From positions 868,001 to 932,000 of the forward strand of contig NZ_CP091510.1 in the NCBI RefSeq assembly GCF_022870905.1: a DNA stretch of 64,000 bases. The letters run 5' to 3'. Origin of the DNA: Neisseria arctica. Its GTDB lineage: Bacteria; Pseudomonadota; Gammaproteobacteria; Burkholderiales; Neisseriaceae. Shown here one piece after another: positions 48,070 through 58,635 of this stretch. Both the position numbers and the translations under genes were made by a program. A model generated the notes under the pieces. It was not told where the DNA came from and searched no databases. It was given only the letters and a program-made list of their open reading frames with translations. How positions within the stretch are numbered: the stretch's first letter is position 1; each line of letters starts with the position of its first letter.

Positions 48070-49829
48070 GTTTTCCTGTTCGTAAATTTGATGCAGTTAT
48101 TGTTGGCGGCGGCGGTGCCGGTTTGCGTGCCGCCCTTCAATTGTCGAAATCTGGCTTGAATACTGCTGTATTGTCAAAAGTATTCCCAACGCGTTCGCAT
48201 ACCGTTGCGGCTCAAGGTGGTATTTCTGCTTCTCTGGGTAATGTCCAAGAAGACCGCTGGGATTGGCATATGTACGACACTGTAAAAGGTTCGGATTGGT
48301 TGGGTGACCAAGATGCCATTGAGTTCATGTGCCGCCGTGCTCCAGAAGCAGTTATTGAGCTGGAGCATATGGGTATGCCTTTCGACCGCGTCGAAAGCGG
48401 CAAAATTTATCAACGTCCTTTCGGCGGTCACACGGCTGAGCGGGGTAAACGTGCGGTAGAGCGTGCATGTGCGGTTGCAGACCGTACCGGTCATGCGATG
48501 CTACATACTCTGTATCAGCAAAACGTGCGTGCCAATACACAATTTTTTGTGGAATGGACGGCGCTGGATCTGATTCGTGATGAAAGCGGTGATGTGGTCG
48601 GCGTAACGGCGATGGAAATGGAAACGGGAGATGTTTACATTTTCCACGCTAAGGCTGTTTTATTCGCAACCGGCGGTGCGGGTCGTATCTATGCTTCTTC
48701 AACCAATGCCTTTATGAATACCGGTGATGGTTTGGGTATTTGTGCCCGTGCCGGCATTCCGTTGGAGGATATGGAGTTTTGGCAATTCCATCCTACCGGC
48801 GTTGCCGGCGCTGGCGTGCTGATCACAGAAGGTGTTCGTGGCGAAGGCGGTATCTTGTTGAATTGCAACGGTGAGCGTTTTATGGAACGCTATGCGCCGA
48901 CAGTAAAAGATTTGGCTTCTCGCGATGTAGTATCGCGTGCTATGGCGATGGAAATTTACGAAGGTCGCGGCTGTGGTAAAAACAAAGACCATGTATTGCT
49001 GAAAATCGACCATATCGGTGCCGAAAAGATTATGGAAAAACTTCCGGGTATCCGTGAAATTTCCATTCAGTTTGCAGGCATTGATCCAATTAAAGACCCG
49101 ATTCCGGTTGTGCCGACCACCCATTATATGATGGGCGGTATTCCTACCAACTATCTAGGCGAGGTAGTTGTCCCTAAAGACGGTAATCCGGAAGCTGTAG
49201 TCAATGGTTTGTATGCAGCTGGCGAATGCGCTTGCGCTTCAGTTCACGGTGCAAACCGTTTGGGTACCAACTCACTGCTTGACTTGGTAGTATTCGGTAA
49301 ATCGGCCGGCGACAGTATGATTGAATATATTAACAAGCAAAGCGGTTGGAAAGAGTTGCCGGCGAATGCCGGAGCATTGACAAAAGCCCGTTTGGATCGT
49401 TTGAATAATCAAACAGGCGGTGAGAATGTTGATGCGTTGCGCCGCGAATTACAGCGTACTGTTCAGTTGCATGCAGGCGTATTCCGCACAGATGCCATCT
49501 TAAAAGAGGGTGTTGATAAAGTATTGGCTTTGGCTGAACGTGTAAAAAATACTGAGATTCAAGATAAGAGCCAAGTTTGGAATACCGCCCGTATCGAAGC
49601 CTTGGAATTGGATAACTTGATTGAAGTGGCAAAAGCTACTTTGATTTCGGCGGAAGCGCGTAAAGAGTCACGCGGTGCACATGCTTCGGATGACCATCCA
49701 GAGCGTGATGATGAAAATTGGATGAAACATACTTTATTCTACACCGCAGATAACAGTCTCTCTTACAAACCGGTTCATACCAAGCCGCTGACCGTAGATT
49801 ACATTGAACCGGCCAAACGCGTTTACTAA
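48066..49829 (+). CDS. sdhA: Succinate dehydrogenase flavoprotein subunit
   Basis: From the ATG at 48066 the protein is 587 residues. It has the FAD-binding [14 protein letters not shown] and covalently flavinylated H45 in [12 protein letters not shown]. It also has the active-site Arg/His segments around QFHPTG and [18 protein letters not shown]. It oxidises succinate to fumarate. Flavinylation needs SdhE, encoded three genes later. The upstream in-frame TTG (48054) is not needed. Confidence 0.96.
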   Translation: MSFPVRKFDAVIVGGGGAGLRAALQLSKSGLNTAVLSKVFPTRSHTVAAQGGISASLGNVQEDRWDWHMYDTVKGSDWLGDQDAIEFMCRRAPEAVIELEHMGMPFDRVESGKIYQRPFGGHTAERGKRAVERACAVADRTGHAMLHTLYQQNVRANTQFFVEWTALDLIRDESGDVVGVTAMEMETGDVYIFHAKAVLFATGGAGRIYASSTNAFMNTGDGLGICARAGIPLEDMEFWQFHPTGVAGAGVLITEGVRGEGGILLNCNGERFMERYAPTVKDLASRDVVSRAMAMEIYEGRGCGKNKDHVLLKIDHIGAEKIMEKLPGIREISIQFAGIDPIKDPIPVVPTTHYMMGGIPTNYLGEVVVPKDGNPEAVVNGLYAAGECACASVHGANRLGTNSLLDLVVFGKSAGDSMIEYINKQSGWKELPANAGALTKARLDRLNNQTGGENVDALRRELQRTVQLHAGVFRTDAILKEGVDKVLALAERVKNTEIQDKSQVWNTARIEALELDNLIEVAKATLISAEARKESRGAHASDDHPERDDENWMKHTLFYTADNSLSYKPVHTKPLTVDYIEPAKRVY

Positions 49830-49841
49830 GGACAACAGCAC

Positions 49842-50549
49842 ATGGAAAAAGTACGTTTTAAAGTCTATCGCTATAATCCTGATGTGGATGCAAAGCCATA
49901 TCTTAAAGATTACGAGATCGAAATCGAGCCTACTGATGTCAAATTGCTTGATGCTTTGGTTAAGTTGAAAGCGCAAGATGATACCTTATCGTTCCGCCGC
50001 TCTTGCCGCGAAGGTATTTGTGGTTCAGACGGCATGAATATCAACGGTAAAAACGGTTTAGCATGTTTAACTGATATTCGCAGCCTGAAACAGCCGATTG
50101 TATTGCGCCCTCTGCCCGGGTTGCCTGTTATCCGTGATTTGATTGTGGATATGACCCAATTCTTCAAGCAATATCACTCGATTAAGCCTTATGTGGTAAA
50201 TGATGAGCCTGTAGATGCCAATAAAGAGCGTTTGCAAAGCCAAGAGGACCGGAAAGAGCTGGATGGTTTGTACGAATGTATTTTGTGCGCCTGCTGTTCG
50301 ACAGCATGTCCGTCATTCTGGTGGAACCCGGACAAGTTTGTAGGTCCTTCAGGCTTATTGAATGCTTACCGTTTTATCGCAGATACCCGCGATACCATTA
50401 CCAATGAGCGTTTGGATAACCTAAATGACCCATACCGCCTGTTCCGCTGCCACACTATTATGAACTGTGTGGATGTGTGTCCGAAGCACTTGAATCCGAC
50501 CAGAGCCATCGGTAAGATTAAAGAAATTATGTTGAAACGGGCAATCTGA
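49842..50549 (+). CDS. sdhB: Succinate dehydrogenase iron-sulfur subunit
   Basis: The 235-residue protein has all three cluster motifs: 2Fe-2S (SCREGICGSDGMNINGKNG then C), 4Fe-4S (CILCACCSTACP) and 3Fe-4S (CHTIMNCVDVCP). The GGTTCAGACGGCATG encoding GSDGM in the 2Fe-2S loop contains a full DUS (50024-50035, minus orientation). Confidence 0.96.
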   Translation: MEKVRFKVYRYNPDVDAKPYLKDYEIEIEPTDVKLLDALVKLKAQDDTLSFRRSCREGICGSDGMNINGKNGLACLTDIRSLKQPIVLRPLPGLPVIRDLIVDMTQFFKQYHSIKPYVVNDEPVDANKERLQSQEDRKELDGLYECILCACCSTACPSFWWNPDKFVGPSGLLNAYRFIADTRDTITNERLDNLNDPYRLFRCHTIMNCVDVCPKHLNPTRAIGKIKEIMLKRAI

Positions 50550-50553
50550 CCAT

Positions 50554-50802
50554 ATGGCAAAATTTGACGAAACTGAGAAACGGCGTATACGTTTTCAAAC
50601 CCGTCGAGGACTGCTCGAGCTGGATATCCTGCTCGGGCGGTTTATGGAAAAAGAATTCCAACACTTGGGTGATGATGAGTTGGCAGTGTTTGTTGAAATT
50701 TTAGATTTGCCGGATCAAGAGTTTTTAGCCTTGGTAAATCGGAAAGAAACAACGGACCAACTGCATTTTATCCCGCTTTTGGAAAAGATCAGGAAGGCTT
50801 GA
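50554..50802 (+). CDS. sdhE: FAD assembly factor SdhE (CptB)
   Basis: The 82-residue protein has the RGxxE motif as RRGLLELD. This small helical protein promotes covalent FAD attachment to SdhA. It starts 4 bases after sdhB, so the assembly factor is translated with its target complex. Confidence 0.93.
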   Translation: MAKFDETEKRRIRFQTRRGLLELDILLGRFMEKEFQHLGDDELAVFVEILDLPDQEFLALVNRKETTDQLHFIPLLEKIRKA

Positions 50803-50884
50803 GGATTCTGTTCCAACAGGCCGTCTGAAACACACTATGCAGTTTTCTGCATTGTATTCAAATAAGAAAATAGGAGTTAAAGAG

Positions 50885-52168
50885 ATGTCTAAAACCATCA
50901 AGTTGCAAGTTGAAGGCCAAGAAGCATTTGAGCTGCCGGTTTTGGAAGGTACCTTAGGCAACGATGTTGTCGATATCCGTACTTTTACCAAAGAAACAGG
51001 CATGTTTACTTTCGACCCAGGTTTTGTTTCTACAGGCAGCTGCGAATCGAAAATCACGTTTATTGATGGCGAAAAAGGCCAGCTCTATTACCGCGGTTAC
51101 CCGATTGAGCAACTTGCGGAAAATAGTGACTATCTCGAAACCTGCTATCTGCTGATTTTCGGCGAATTGCCGACAGCCGAACAAAAAGCCCAATTCGAGC
51201 ATACCGTAAGCCGCCACACTATGGTACATGAGCAGTTGACTTGGTTCTTCCGCGGTTTCCGTCGTGATGCACATCCGATGGCTATGATGGTAGGTGTGGT
51301 GGGTGCATTGGCTGCATTCTATCAAGATAGCTTGGATATCAATAATGCGGATCACCGTCGTATTGCAGAGTTCCGTTTGATTTCGAAAATCCCGACAATC
51401 GCTGCAATGTGTTACCGTTATTCAAACGGTTTACCGTTCAACTACCCACGCAATGATTTGTCTTATACCGCAAACTTCATGCACATGATGTTTGCAACAC
51501 CATGCGAAGAGTATCAACCTAATCCGGTATTGGTGCGTGCACTTGACCGTATCTTTATTTTGCATGCTGATCACGAGCAAAATGCTTCTACTTCTACCGT
51601 GCGCTTGGCCGGCTCTTCTGGTGCTAATCCGTTTGCATGTATTGCTGCCGGTATTGCGAGCTTGTGGGGTCCCGCACACGGTGGTGCTAATGAAGCTGTG
51701 TTGAAGATGCTGGATGAAATTGGTGATGTATCGCGTGTTCCTGAATTTATGGAAGGCGTGAAAGAGCGTAAATACCGCTTAATGGGTTTTGGTCACCGCG
51801 TTTACCGTAATATGGATCCGCGTGCTAACATTATGCGTGAAACTTGTTACGAAGTGCTGAAAGAACTCGGCTTGGAAAATGATCCGAAGTTCAAATTAGC
51901 GATGGAGTTGGAGCAAATTGCTCTGAACGATCCTTATTTCGTTGAACGCAAACTGTATCCCAATGTGGATTTCTACTCAGGTATCGTATTGTCTGCATTG
52001 GGTATCCCGGTTTCTATGTTTACCGTTATCTTCGCCTTAGCGCGTACAGTAGGTTGGATTTCGCATTGGCATGAAATGATTGCCGATCCGGGTCATAAAA
52101 TTAGCCGTCCGCGCCAGCTTTACACCGGTGCAGTCCGCCGTGATTATGTTCCGGTAGATAAACGTTAA
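50885..52168 (+). CDS. gltA: Citrate synthase (type II)
   Basis: From ATG 50885 (AGGAG 8 bases upstream) the protein is 427 residues. It has catalytic segments with the His in [15 protein letters not shown] and the earlier [16 protein letters not shown]. The C-terminal Asp region is [14 protein letters not shown]. The N-terminal domain is typical of the NADH-sensitive hexameric type. An in-frame ATG at 50837 is poorly supported. A DUS at 50818-50829 separates it from sdhE. Confidence 0.95.
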   Translation: MSKTIKLQVEGQEAFELPVLEGTLGNDVVDIRTFTKETGMFTFDPGFVSTGSCESKITFIDGEKGQLYYRGYPIEQLAENSDYLETCYLLIFGELPTAEQKAQFEHTVSRHTMVHEQLTWFFRGFRRDAHPMAMMVGVVGALAAFYQDSLDINNADHRRIAEFRLISKIPTIAAMCYRYSNGLPFNYPRNDLSYTANFMHMMFATPCEEYQPNPVLVRALDRIFILHADHEQNASTSTVRLAGSSGANPFACIAAGIASLWGPAHGGANEAVLKMLDEIGDVSRVPEFMEGVKERKYRLMGFGHRVYRNMDPRANIMRETCYEVLKELGLENDPKFKLAMELEQIALNDPYFVERKLYPNVDFYSGIVLSALGIPVSMFTVIFALARTVGWISHWHEMIADPGHKISRPRQLYTGAVRRDYVPVDKR

Positions 52169-52207
52169 ACTGCAAACCCGAATACAAATTAAAAATAGTT
52201 AGTTCAG

Positions 52208-52237
52208 AAGCCGTCTGAACCCGTTCAGACGGCTTTA
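52208..52237 (+). terminator. DUS inverted-repeat terminator after gltA
   Basis: AAGCCGTCTGAAC pairs with GTTCAGACGGCTT with a 2-base loop, 40 bases after the gltA stop. Confidence 0.8.
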
Positions 52238-52294
52238 ACTATAAAATTGAAGTTATGTAAAAGTGCGGACAGAAGCTGCCATACCCGAATACGG

Positions 52295-52361
52295 AGAGTA
52301 GAATAAGCATATTTTCAAATATAAATGTTTGAAAATAGGCCTATTCTACTCTTTATTTTTG
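52295..52361 (+). promoter_or_regulatory. Long hairpin with T tract in the sucA leader (possible attenuator)
   Basis: AGAGTAGAATA (52295-52305) pairs perfectly with TATTCTACTCT (52342-52352). TATTTTCAAA (52310-52319) pairs with TTTGAAAATA (52328-52337). Two G-C pairs and two mismatches lie between these stems, and the loop is 8 bases. TTTATTTTT follows at once, so the element looks like an intrinsic terminator 21 bases before the sucA start. Its role is not known. Confidence 0.7.
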
Positions 52362-52381
52362 ACCAACAAAGGGCTTTAGCC

Positions 52382-55207
52382 ATGATGGACGACAAACAGA
52401 GTTTTTCTTATTTATTTGGATCAAACGCACCTTATATTGAAGAGCTTTACGAAAATTACCTCAACAATCCAGACTCAGTAGATGAGCATTGGAAACAATA
52501 TTTCGGGCAATTGCAAACTCAACCGGGCGCGGTTGAGCGTGATGTTGCCCACCGTCCGATTCAGGAATCTTTTATTAATTTAGCCAAGCGTCCGCCTGTT
52601 GCGGCAGGAGTGGATCCTGCTTTATTGCAAAAACAGGTATCGGTTTTACGCTTGATTTCGGCATACCGTATCCAAGGCTCGGGAGCAGCTGATTTGGATC
52701 CGTTAAAACGGGTATCCCAAAGTAATGTGGATGCATTGGATCCAAAATATCACGGCTTAAGCGATGCCGATATGGCTGTACAGTTTAACATTGGCCAAGG
52801 CGATTTCTGCGGCAGTGAAAAATTGCCTTTGTCTGACATTATCAGCAAATTAAAACAAACGTATTGCGGTAATATCGGTGTCGAATACATGCACATTTCA
52901 GATGCTAATGAACGCCGTTGGATTCGCAAACAATTCGAAACAACTCTTTCTACACCGCAATATAGCGCAGATGAAAAACGCCGCATTCTGAAGCAGCTAA
53001 CTGCCGCAGAAACACTCGAGCGTTACCTGCATACCAAATATGTAGGACAAAAACGTTTCTCCGTAGAAGGAGGCGAAAGTGCTATTGTCGGTTTGAATTA
53101 TCTCATTCACAACGCAGGCAAAGACGGTGTGGAAGAAGTGATTATCGGCATGGCGCACCGTGGCCGTCTGAATGTATTGGTGAATACTTTAGGCAAACTT
53201 CCGCGCGATCTGTTTGCCGAATTTGAAGGCCGTGCAGAGGCGCTTTTGCCTAGCGGCGACGTTAAGTACCATATGGGTTTCAGTTCGGATATCGCTACGG
53301 CGAACGGTCCGATGCATGTTACTTTGGCCTTTAACCCTTCGCATTTGGAAATCGTCAATCCTGTAGTTGAAGGTTCGACCCGTGCCAAGCAGCGCCGCCG
53401 CGGAGAAGAGGGCCACAAACAGGTATTACCTGTTCTGATTCACGGTGACTCTGCATTTATCGGCTTAGGTGTTAACCAGGCGACCTTTAACCTTTCCAAA
53501 ACCCGCGGATATATGACGGGCGGTACAATCCATTTGGTGATTAACAACCAAATCGGCTTTACTACTTCCGATACCCGTGATGTGCGTTCGACAACGCACT
53601 GTACCGATATTGCCAAAATGGTTGAGGCGCCGATTTTCCATGTCAATGCGGATAATCCTGAAGCAGTATGTTACGTAATGCAAATTGCTATGGATTACCG
53701 TCGTACCTTCAATAAAGACGTGGTTATCGATTTGGTTTGCTACCGCAAACTCGGCCACAACGAAGGTGATGATCCGTACCTGACTCAGCCTATGATGTAC
53801 AAAAAGGTTGCCCAACACCCGGGCACTCGTGCGTTGTACGCAGAAAAACTGGTAGCGGAAGGTGTAATCAAAGCCGAAGATGCCGAAGAATATATCCAAG
53901 AATACCGTAATGCTTTAGACAAAGGCGAGCATGTAGAGCAAACCCGCCTGTCTGATTATGAAAGCAAACATCGTGTTGATTGGTCGAAGTACAACGGTAA
54001 AGATTGGCGCGAAGAAGTGGATAGCAGCTTGTCTGCCGCAGATATCAAACGTTTGGCAGATAAATTTACCCAAGTACCGGAAGATTTGGCTTTGCACAAT
54101 ACGGTGAAAAAAGTATTGGAAAGCCGTAAGGCTATGGCTGCCGGCGAACAGCCGATTGATTGGGGCATGGCGGAAACATTAGCATATGCCGGCTTGGTAA
54201 CGAACGGTATCGGTGTGCGTATTTCCGGTGAGGATTCCGGTCGCGGTACTTTCTCCCACCGTCATGCAGTATTGCATGACCAAAATCGTGAAAAACGCGA
54301 TGCCGGAATATATGTTCCTTTAGCTCATATGGCAGAAGGACAAGCCGACTTTGTCGTTATCGATTCAATTTTGAATGAAGAAGCCGTAATGGCTTATGAG
54401 TATGGTTATGCCTGCTCAGCACCTGATAAATTGGTGATTTGGGAAGCTCAGTTTGGCGACTTTGCCAACGGCGCCCAAGTTGTAATCGACCAGTTTATTT
54501 CTTCCGGCGAAACCAAATGGGGACGTTTGTGCGGTTTGACAACTATTTTGCCGCATGGTTATGACGGTCAAGGACCTGAGCACTCTTCGGCACGTTTGGA
54601 ACGTTGGTTACAACTTTGTTCTGAGCACAACATGCAGATTGTTATGCCGTCTGAAGCTTCGCAAATGTTCCATATCCTGCGCCGCCAGGCTTTACGAACT
54701 TATCGTAAGCCATTGGTTATTTTTATGTCGAAACGTTTGTTGCGCTTTAAAGATTCAATGAGCCCGCTGGAAAACTTTACGGAAAACTCTACCTTCCGTC
54801 CGGTTATCGGCGATGCGGTTGAACGTAAGGATAACGGCAGCGTAAAACGTGTTGTGATGTGTTCGGGTCAGGTTTACTATGATTTGGCTAAAGCTTGTGC
54901 CGAGCGTAACCTTACCGATGATATCGCTATTGTACGTATTGAACAGCTGTATCCGTTCCCGTATGCAGAAGCTCAAGCCGAATTGGAGAAATATCCGAAC
55001 GCAACCCAAATCGTATGGGCGCAAGAAGAGCCGAAAAACCAAGGTGCGTGGTATCAGACCCGCCATCGCTTGGAGCGTTTATGCAAAGAAGGACAGCAAG
55101 TTTCTTTTGCCGGACGCCCAAGCAGCGCCTCTCCTGCAGTAGGTTACATGAGTAAGCACATTGCCCAACTGAAGCAGTTGGTAGATGATGCATTGGAATT
55201 GAACTAA
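52382..55207 (+). CDS. sucA: 2-oxoglutarate dehydrogenase E1 component
   Basis: From ATG 52382 (AAAGGG 8 bases upstream) the protein is 941 residues. It begins MMDDKQSFSYLFGSNAPYIEELY, the usual OdhA/SucA start. It has the thiamine-diphosphate active-site segments IGMAHRGRLNVLVN and FHVNADNPEAV, and the C-terminal EHSSARLERWLQLC. It decarboxylates 2-oxoglutarate and loads succinyl onto SucB lipoate. The ATG at 52325 lies in the loop of the leader hairpin and would add a hydrophobic N-terminus; it is rejected. A DUS is in frame at 54644-54655. Confidence 0.96.
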   Translation: MMDDKQSFSYLFGSNAPYIEELYENYLNNPDSVDEHWKQYFGQLQTQPGAVERDVAHRPIQESFINLAKRPPVAAGVDPALLQKQVSVLRLISAYRIQGSGAADLDPLKRVSQSNVDALDPKYHGLSDADMAVQFNIGQGDFCGSEKLPLSDIISKLKQTYCGNIGVEYMHISDANERRWIRKQFETTLSTPQYSADEKRRILKQLTAAETLERYLHTKYVGQKRFSVEGGESAIVGLNYLIHNAGKDGVEEVIIGMAHRGRLNVLVNTLGKLPRDLFAEFEGRAEALLPSGDVKYHMGFSSDIATANGPMHVTLAFNPSHLEIVNPVVEGSTRAKQRRRGEEGHKQVLPVLIHGDSAFIGLGVNQATFNLSKTRGYMTGGTIHLVINNQIGFTTSDTRDVRSTTHCTDIAKMVEAPIFHVNADNPEAVCYVMQIAMDYRRTFNKDVVIDLVCYRKLGHNEGDDPYLTQPMMYKKVAQHPGTRALYAEKLVAEGVIKAEDAEEYIQEYRNALDKGEHVEQTRLSDYESKHRVDWSKYNGKDWREEVDSSLSAADIKRLADKFTQVPEDLALHNTVKKVLESRKAMAAGEQPIDWGMAETLAYAGLVTNGIGVRISGEDSGRGTFSHRHAVLHDQNREKRDAGIYVPLAHMAEGQADFVVIDSILNEEAVMAYEYGYACSAPDKLVIWEAQFGDFANGAQVVIDQFISSGETKWGRLCGLTTILPHGYDGQGPEHSSARLERWLQLCSEHNMQIVMPSEASQMFHILRRQALRTYRKPLVIFMSKRLLRFKDSMSPLENFTENSTFRPVIGDAVERKDNGSVKRVVMCSGQVYYDLAKACAERNLTDDIAIVRIEQLYPFPYAEAQAELEKYPNATQIVWAQEEPKNQGAWYQTRHRLERLCKEGQQVSFAGRPSSASPAVGYMSKHIAQLKQLVDDALELN

Positions 55208-55216
55208 CGACTATAA

Positions 55217-55240
55217 GGCCGTCTGAATGTTCAGACGGCT
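55217..55240 (+). terminator. DUS inverted pair between sucA and sucB
   Basis: GCCGTCTGAA faces TTCAGACGGC around a 2-base loop, with no T run. It may only partly stop transcription, so sucB can still be expressed with sucA. Confidence 0.5.
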
Positions 55241-55262
55241 GCATACCAAACTGGAGAACAAA

Positions 55263-56465
55263 ATGATTGTTGAAGTAAAAGTACCTGTATTATCAGAAAG
55301 CGTTTCAGAAGGTACGCTGATGAGCTGGCATAAAAAAGTCGGTGAATATGTTGAGCGTGATGAAATCCTGATTGATGTAGAAACCGATAAAGTTGTACTT
55401 GAAGTGCCTTCTCCCCAAGCAGGTGTATTGGTAGAAATCATTGCGCAAGATGGCGAAACAGTTGTTGCAGAGCAATTATTGGCTAAAATCGATACCGAAG
55501 CCGCTAAAACAGAAGCAAAACCCGCTACTGAAGCTCCCGCTCAAGCTCAAACCGAAACAGCTGAAACCGCACCTGTATCTTCCAATGCTCAAGCCGGTGT
55601 GGCCATGCCGGCTGCTGCCAAACTAGCTGCCGAGAAAGGTGTTGATATTGCCGGCGTACAAGGTTCAGGTCGCGACGGGCGAGTGTTAAAAGAAGATGTG
55701 CAAAATGCACAAGCTGCTCCTAAAGCGACAGCGGCAGCACCTTCGGCTTCTGTACCGGCCGGTGCACGTCCGGAGCAGCGTGTGCCGATGAGCCGCTTGC
55801 GCGCCCGTGTCGCGGAGCGTTTGTTGGCTTCACAACAAGAAAATGCAATTCTGACTACCTTCAATGAAGTTAACATGAAGCCGGTTATGGATTTGCGTAG
55901 CAAATATAAAGAACAATTCGAAAAAGAGCACGGCGTGAAGCTGGGCTTTATGTCGTTCTTTGTTAAAGCAGCTGTAGCGGCATTGAAGAAATACCCGGTC
56001 GTTAATGCCTCTGTTGACGGCAATGATATTGTTTATCACGGTTACTTTGATATTGGTATCGCCATTGGCAGCCCGCGCGGTTTAGTTGTGCCGATTTTAC
56101 GCGATGCAGATCAAATGAGCATTGCTGATATCGAGAAAGCCATTGTAGATTATGCAGTTAAAGCAAAAGACGGCAAGATTTCTTTGGATGATCTGACCGG
56201 TGGTACTTTCAGTATTACAAACGGAGGTACTTTCGGCTCAATGATGTCTACGCCGATTATCAATCCACCCCAATCAGCGATTTTAGGTATGCATGCGACT
56301 AAAGAGCGTGCCGTCGTTGAAAATGGCCAAGTCGTTGTCCGCCCGATGATGTATTTGGCACTTTCTTACGATCATCGCATTATTGACGGTCGTGAAGCCG
56401 TATTGACCCTGGTAGCTATTAAAGATGCTCTGGAAGATCCGGCCCGCTTACTGTTGGATCTGTAA
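55263..56465 (+). CDS. sucB: Dihydrolipoyllysine succinyltransferase (E2)
   Basis: From ATG 55263 the protein is 400 residues. The lipoyl domain has K43 in [10 protein letters not shown] Pro/Ala/Thr-rich hinge, a peripheral-subunit-binding domain ([20 protein letters not shown]) and a catalytic domain with the His in SYDHRIIDG follow. It transfers succinyl to CoA in the 2-oxoglutarate dehydrogenase complex. Confidence 0.96.
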   Translation: MIVEVKVPVLSESVSEGTLMSWHKKVGEYVERDEILIDVETDKVVLEVPSPQAGVLVEIIAQDGETVVAEQLLAKIDTEAAKTEAKPATEAPAQAQTETAETAPVSSNAQAGVAMPAAAKLAAEKGVDIAGVQGSGRDGRVLKEDVQNAQAAPKATAAAPSASVPAGARPEQRVPMSRLRARVAERLLASQQENAILTTFNEVNMKPVMDLRSKYKEQFEKEHGVKLGFMSFFVKAAVAALKKYPVVNASVDGNDIVYHGYFDIGIAIGSPRGLVVPILRDADQMSIADIEKAIVDYAVKAKDGKISLDDLTGGTFSITNGGTFGSMMSTPIINPPQSAILGMHATKERAVVENGQVVVRPMMYLALSYDHRIIDGREAVLTLVAIKDALEDPARLLLDL

Positions 56466-56466
56466 T

Positions 56467-56516
56467 TTGTTTTCAGACGGCCTTTGTAGTTTTATAAGGC
56501 CGTCTGAAAAACAATT
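56467..56516. repeat. Two DUS in the sucB-lipoprotein gap
   Basis: TTCAGACGGCCT (about 56471-56482) and AGGCCGTCTGAA (about 56498-56509) face each other around a 15-base spacer. They could form a weak hairpin. Confidence 0.6.
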
Positions 56517-56545
56517 GGATCCGGCCTAAATTTAAAGGGAACGGC

Positions 56546-56809
56546 ATGAGATATGCTGCATTGACATTTGTTTTACTGTTGGGCGCTTGCGCAAGTTGGC
56601 AGGGAAAAGAATATGCTGTTGGCGCTTATACTGCTAGCGGACAACCTGTAAACAAACATTTTAAAATCAACAGTAATAAAGCCGGTATTGAAGTGGCTCG
56701 GGATTCATTGTGTAAGGTATATCCGAATGCAATCATCCGTGTCTACAACAATATTACCCGGCAAGAGGTAGTTGAATACAGCCCGTATTCATGCCGTACC
56801 CGACGTTAA
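56546..56809 (+). CDS. Small predicted lipoprotein of unknown function
   Basis: The 87-residue protein has a signal peptide with a lipobox ending at C15 (LLLGAC). About 70 polar residues follow, including two more cysteines. I do not recognise a domain. A GGGAAC ribosome site lies just before the ATG. It sits between sucB and lpdA on the same strand with DUS on both sides, so it may be a passenger rather than part of the dehydrogenase. Confidence 0.75.
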   Translation: MRYAALTFVLLLGACASWQGKEYAVGAYTASGQPVNKHFKINSNKAGIEVARDSLCKVYPNAIIRVYNNITRQEVVEYSPYSCRTRR

Positions 56810-56886
56810 TAGCTCAGGCCGTCTGAAAAACGAACTAAAATCGTTTTTGAATAAGTGCCTGAATCAAATTATGCAAAGGATTTTTG

Positions 56887-58317
56887 ATGTCTCAATTTGA
56901 TGTAGTAGTAATTGGTGCCGGCCCCGGCGGTTATATTGCCGCTATCCGCGCAGCACAACTTGGTTTTAAAACTGCGTGTATCGATGCAGGAGTAAACAAA
57001 GCTGGAGATGCTCCTGCTTTGGGTGGTACTTGTCTGAATGTAGGTTGTATTCCGTCGAAAGCATTGCTGCAATCATCAGAGCACTTTCATGCTGCCCAAC
57101 ATGATTTTACAGAGCACGGCATCAGTGTTGACGGATTGAAATTCGATGCCGCGAAGATGGTCGAACGCAAAGACGCTATCGTTACCAAATTGACAGGCGG
57201 TGTGAAATTCCTTTTCCAAAAAAACAAAGTAACCAGTTTGTTCGGTAAAGGCAGCTTCAAGGGCAAAAACGGTGATTTATGGCAAATTGAAGTTGACAAC
57301 AACGGTGAAAAAAGCGTGGTTGAGGCCAAACAAGTGATTGTCGCTACCGGTTCCGTGCCACGCCCTCTGCCTTTGATTGATATTGATAACGTTAATGTGT
57401 TGGATAACGAAGGTGCATTGAACCTGACGGAAGTGCCGAAAAAACTAGGCGTAATCGGCTCGGGTGTTATCGGTTTGGAAATGGGTTCGGTGTGGAAGCG
57501 TGTTGGTGCTGAAGTAACTATTCTCGAAGCTATGCCTATATTTTTGGCAGCGGCTGATCAGCAAATTGCCAAAGAAGCCCTTAAAGTCTTTACCAAAGAA
57601 CAGGGCTTAGACATTAAATTGGGCGTGAAGCTTAATGAAATTAAAAATGTTGAAGGCGGTGTGTCGGTAAGTTATGAAGCGGCAGGCGAACAAAAAACCG
57701 AAACATTTGATAAATTAATCATTTCTATTGGCCGTATTCCGAATACTGAAGGTTTGAATGCCGAGGCTGTCGGTTTGGAAAAAGACGAGCGCGGATTTAT
57801 TAAAGTAGACGGAGAATGTCGCACCAACCTGCCTAATGTATGGGCAATTGGCGACGTAGTACGCGGTCCGATGCTTGCACATAAAGCCAGTGATGAAGGC
57901 GTTGCTGTTGCCGAGCGTATCGCCGGACAAAAACCGCATCTTGATTTTAATACCATTCCTTTCGTTATCTACACTGATCCGGAAATCGCATGGGTGGGTA
58001 AAACTGAGGAACAGTTAAAAGCTGAAGGTGTTGAATATAAAAAAGGTACGTCAAACTTTGGTGCTAATGGCCGAGCATTAGCCTTAGGAAAAGCCAAGGG
58101 CCTGATTAAAGTTTTGGCAGATGCCAAAACCGATCGCGTACTGGGTATCCATATGATCGGCCCGGTTGTGAGCGAATTGGTAGCAGAGGGTGTGATGAGT
58201 ATGGAATTCTCTGCCAGCAGCGAAGATATTGCCCGCATTGTACATGCGCACCCGACTTTATCCGAAGTGATGCACGAGGCTGCATTAGCTGTAGATAAAC
58301 GTGCTTTACATGGATAA
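56887..58317 (+). CDS. lpdA: Dihydrolipoyl dehydrogenase (E3)
   Basis: From ATG 56887 (AAGGA 6 bases upstream) the protein is 476 residues. It has the FAD-binding [14 protein letters not shown] and the redox-active C49/C54 in [15 protein letters not shown]. It also has an NAD-binding [13 protein letters not shown] and the C-terminal interface [13 protein letters not shown] with the catalytic His-Glu. It reoxidises the E2 lipoyl groups. sucCD do not follow it. Confidence 0.95.
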   Translation: MSQFDVVVIGAGPGGYIAAIRAAQLGFKTACIDAGVNKAGDAPALGGTCLNVGCIPSKALLQSSEHFHAAQHDFTEHGISVDGLKFDAAKMVERKDAIVTKLTGGVKFLFQKNKVTSLFGKGSFKGKNGDLWQIEVDNNGEKSVVEAKQVIVATGSVPRPLPLIDIDNVNVLDNEGALNLTEVPKKLGVIGSGVIGLEMGSVWKRVGAEVTILEAMPIFLAAADQQIAKEALKVFTKEQGLDIKLGVKLNEIKNVEGGVSVSYEAAGEQKTETFDKLIISIGRIPNTEGLNAEAVGLEKDERGFIKVDGECRTNLPNVWAIGDVVRGPMLAHKASDEGVAVAERIAGQKPHLDFNTIPFVIYTDPEIAWVGKTEEQLKAEGVEYKKGTSNFGANGRALALGKAKGLIKVLADAKTDRVLGIHMIGPVVSELVAEGVMSMEFSASSEDIARIVHAHPTLSEVMHEAALAVDKRALHG

Positions 58318-58349
58318 GCAATATTAATTTTAACTAGCCGTAATCTGAC

Positions 58350-58385
58350 AACAGGCCGTCTGAATTATCAGCCGGCCTGTTTTAT
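58350..58385 (+). terminator. Imperfect DUS hairpin after lpdA
   Basis: ACAGGCCGTCTGA faces TCAGCCGGCCTGT with a 4-base loop. One arm is mutated (CAGCCGG for CAGACGG), and TTTTA follows. Confidence 0.7.
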
Positions 58386-58635
58386 ATGTTATATAATGCT
58401 GTAAAGCTATTGTTATCTAAAAAATAATTGGAATTGTGTATGGGGTTGCGGTTGTTAAAGTAGAATGGGGGGCAGGCCATCTGAAAAACATTAAATTTAT
58501 TTTTGATGAATATCCTGCGAAGTATTACCCGTATTAATACCTATAAGCCGCTACTGTTTGTTAGATTTTATTATCAGAAAATCAATAGACTACTGATTAT
58601 TTATAGCTGTTTCTTATTCAAAACTTGGTAATTTC
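58386..58635. other. Intergenic region after lpdA
   Basis: The region is AT-rich with no gene seen. It holds one mutated DUS (AGGCCATCTGAA near 58474-58485). The position usually taken by sucCD in related genomes is empty. Confidence 0.5.

Noticed and set aside
48699..49124. 141-codon frame antisense to sdhA
   Set aside because: Shadow of a strongly conserved gene; no independent signals.
52325..52381. Upstream in-frame ATG for sucA
   Set aside because: The ATG lies in the loop of a terminator-like hairpin without a ribosome site. ATG 52382 has AAAGGG at the right distance and matches family starts.
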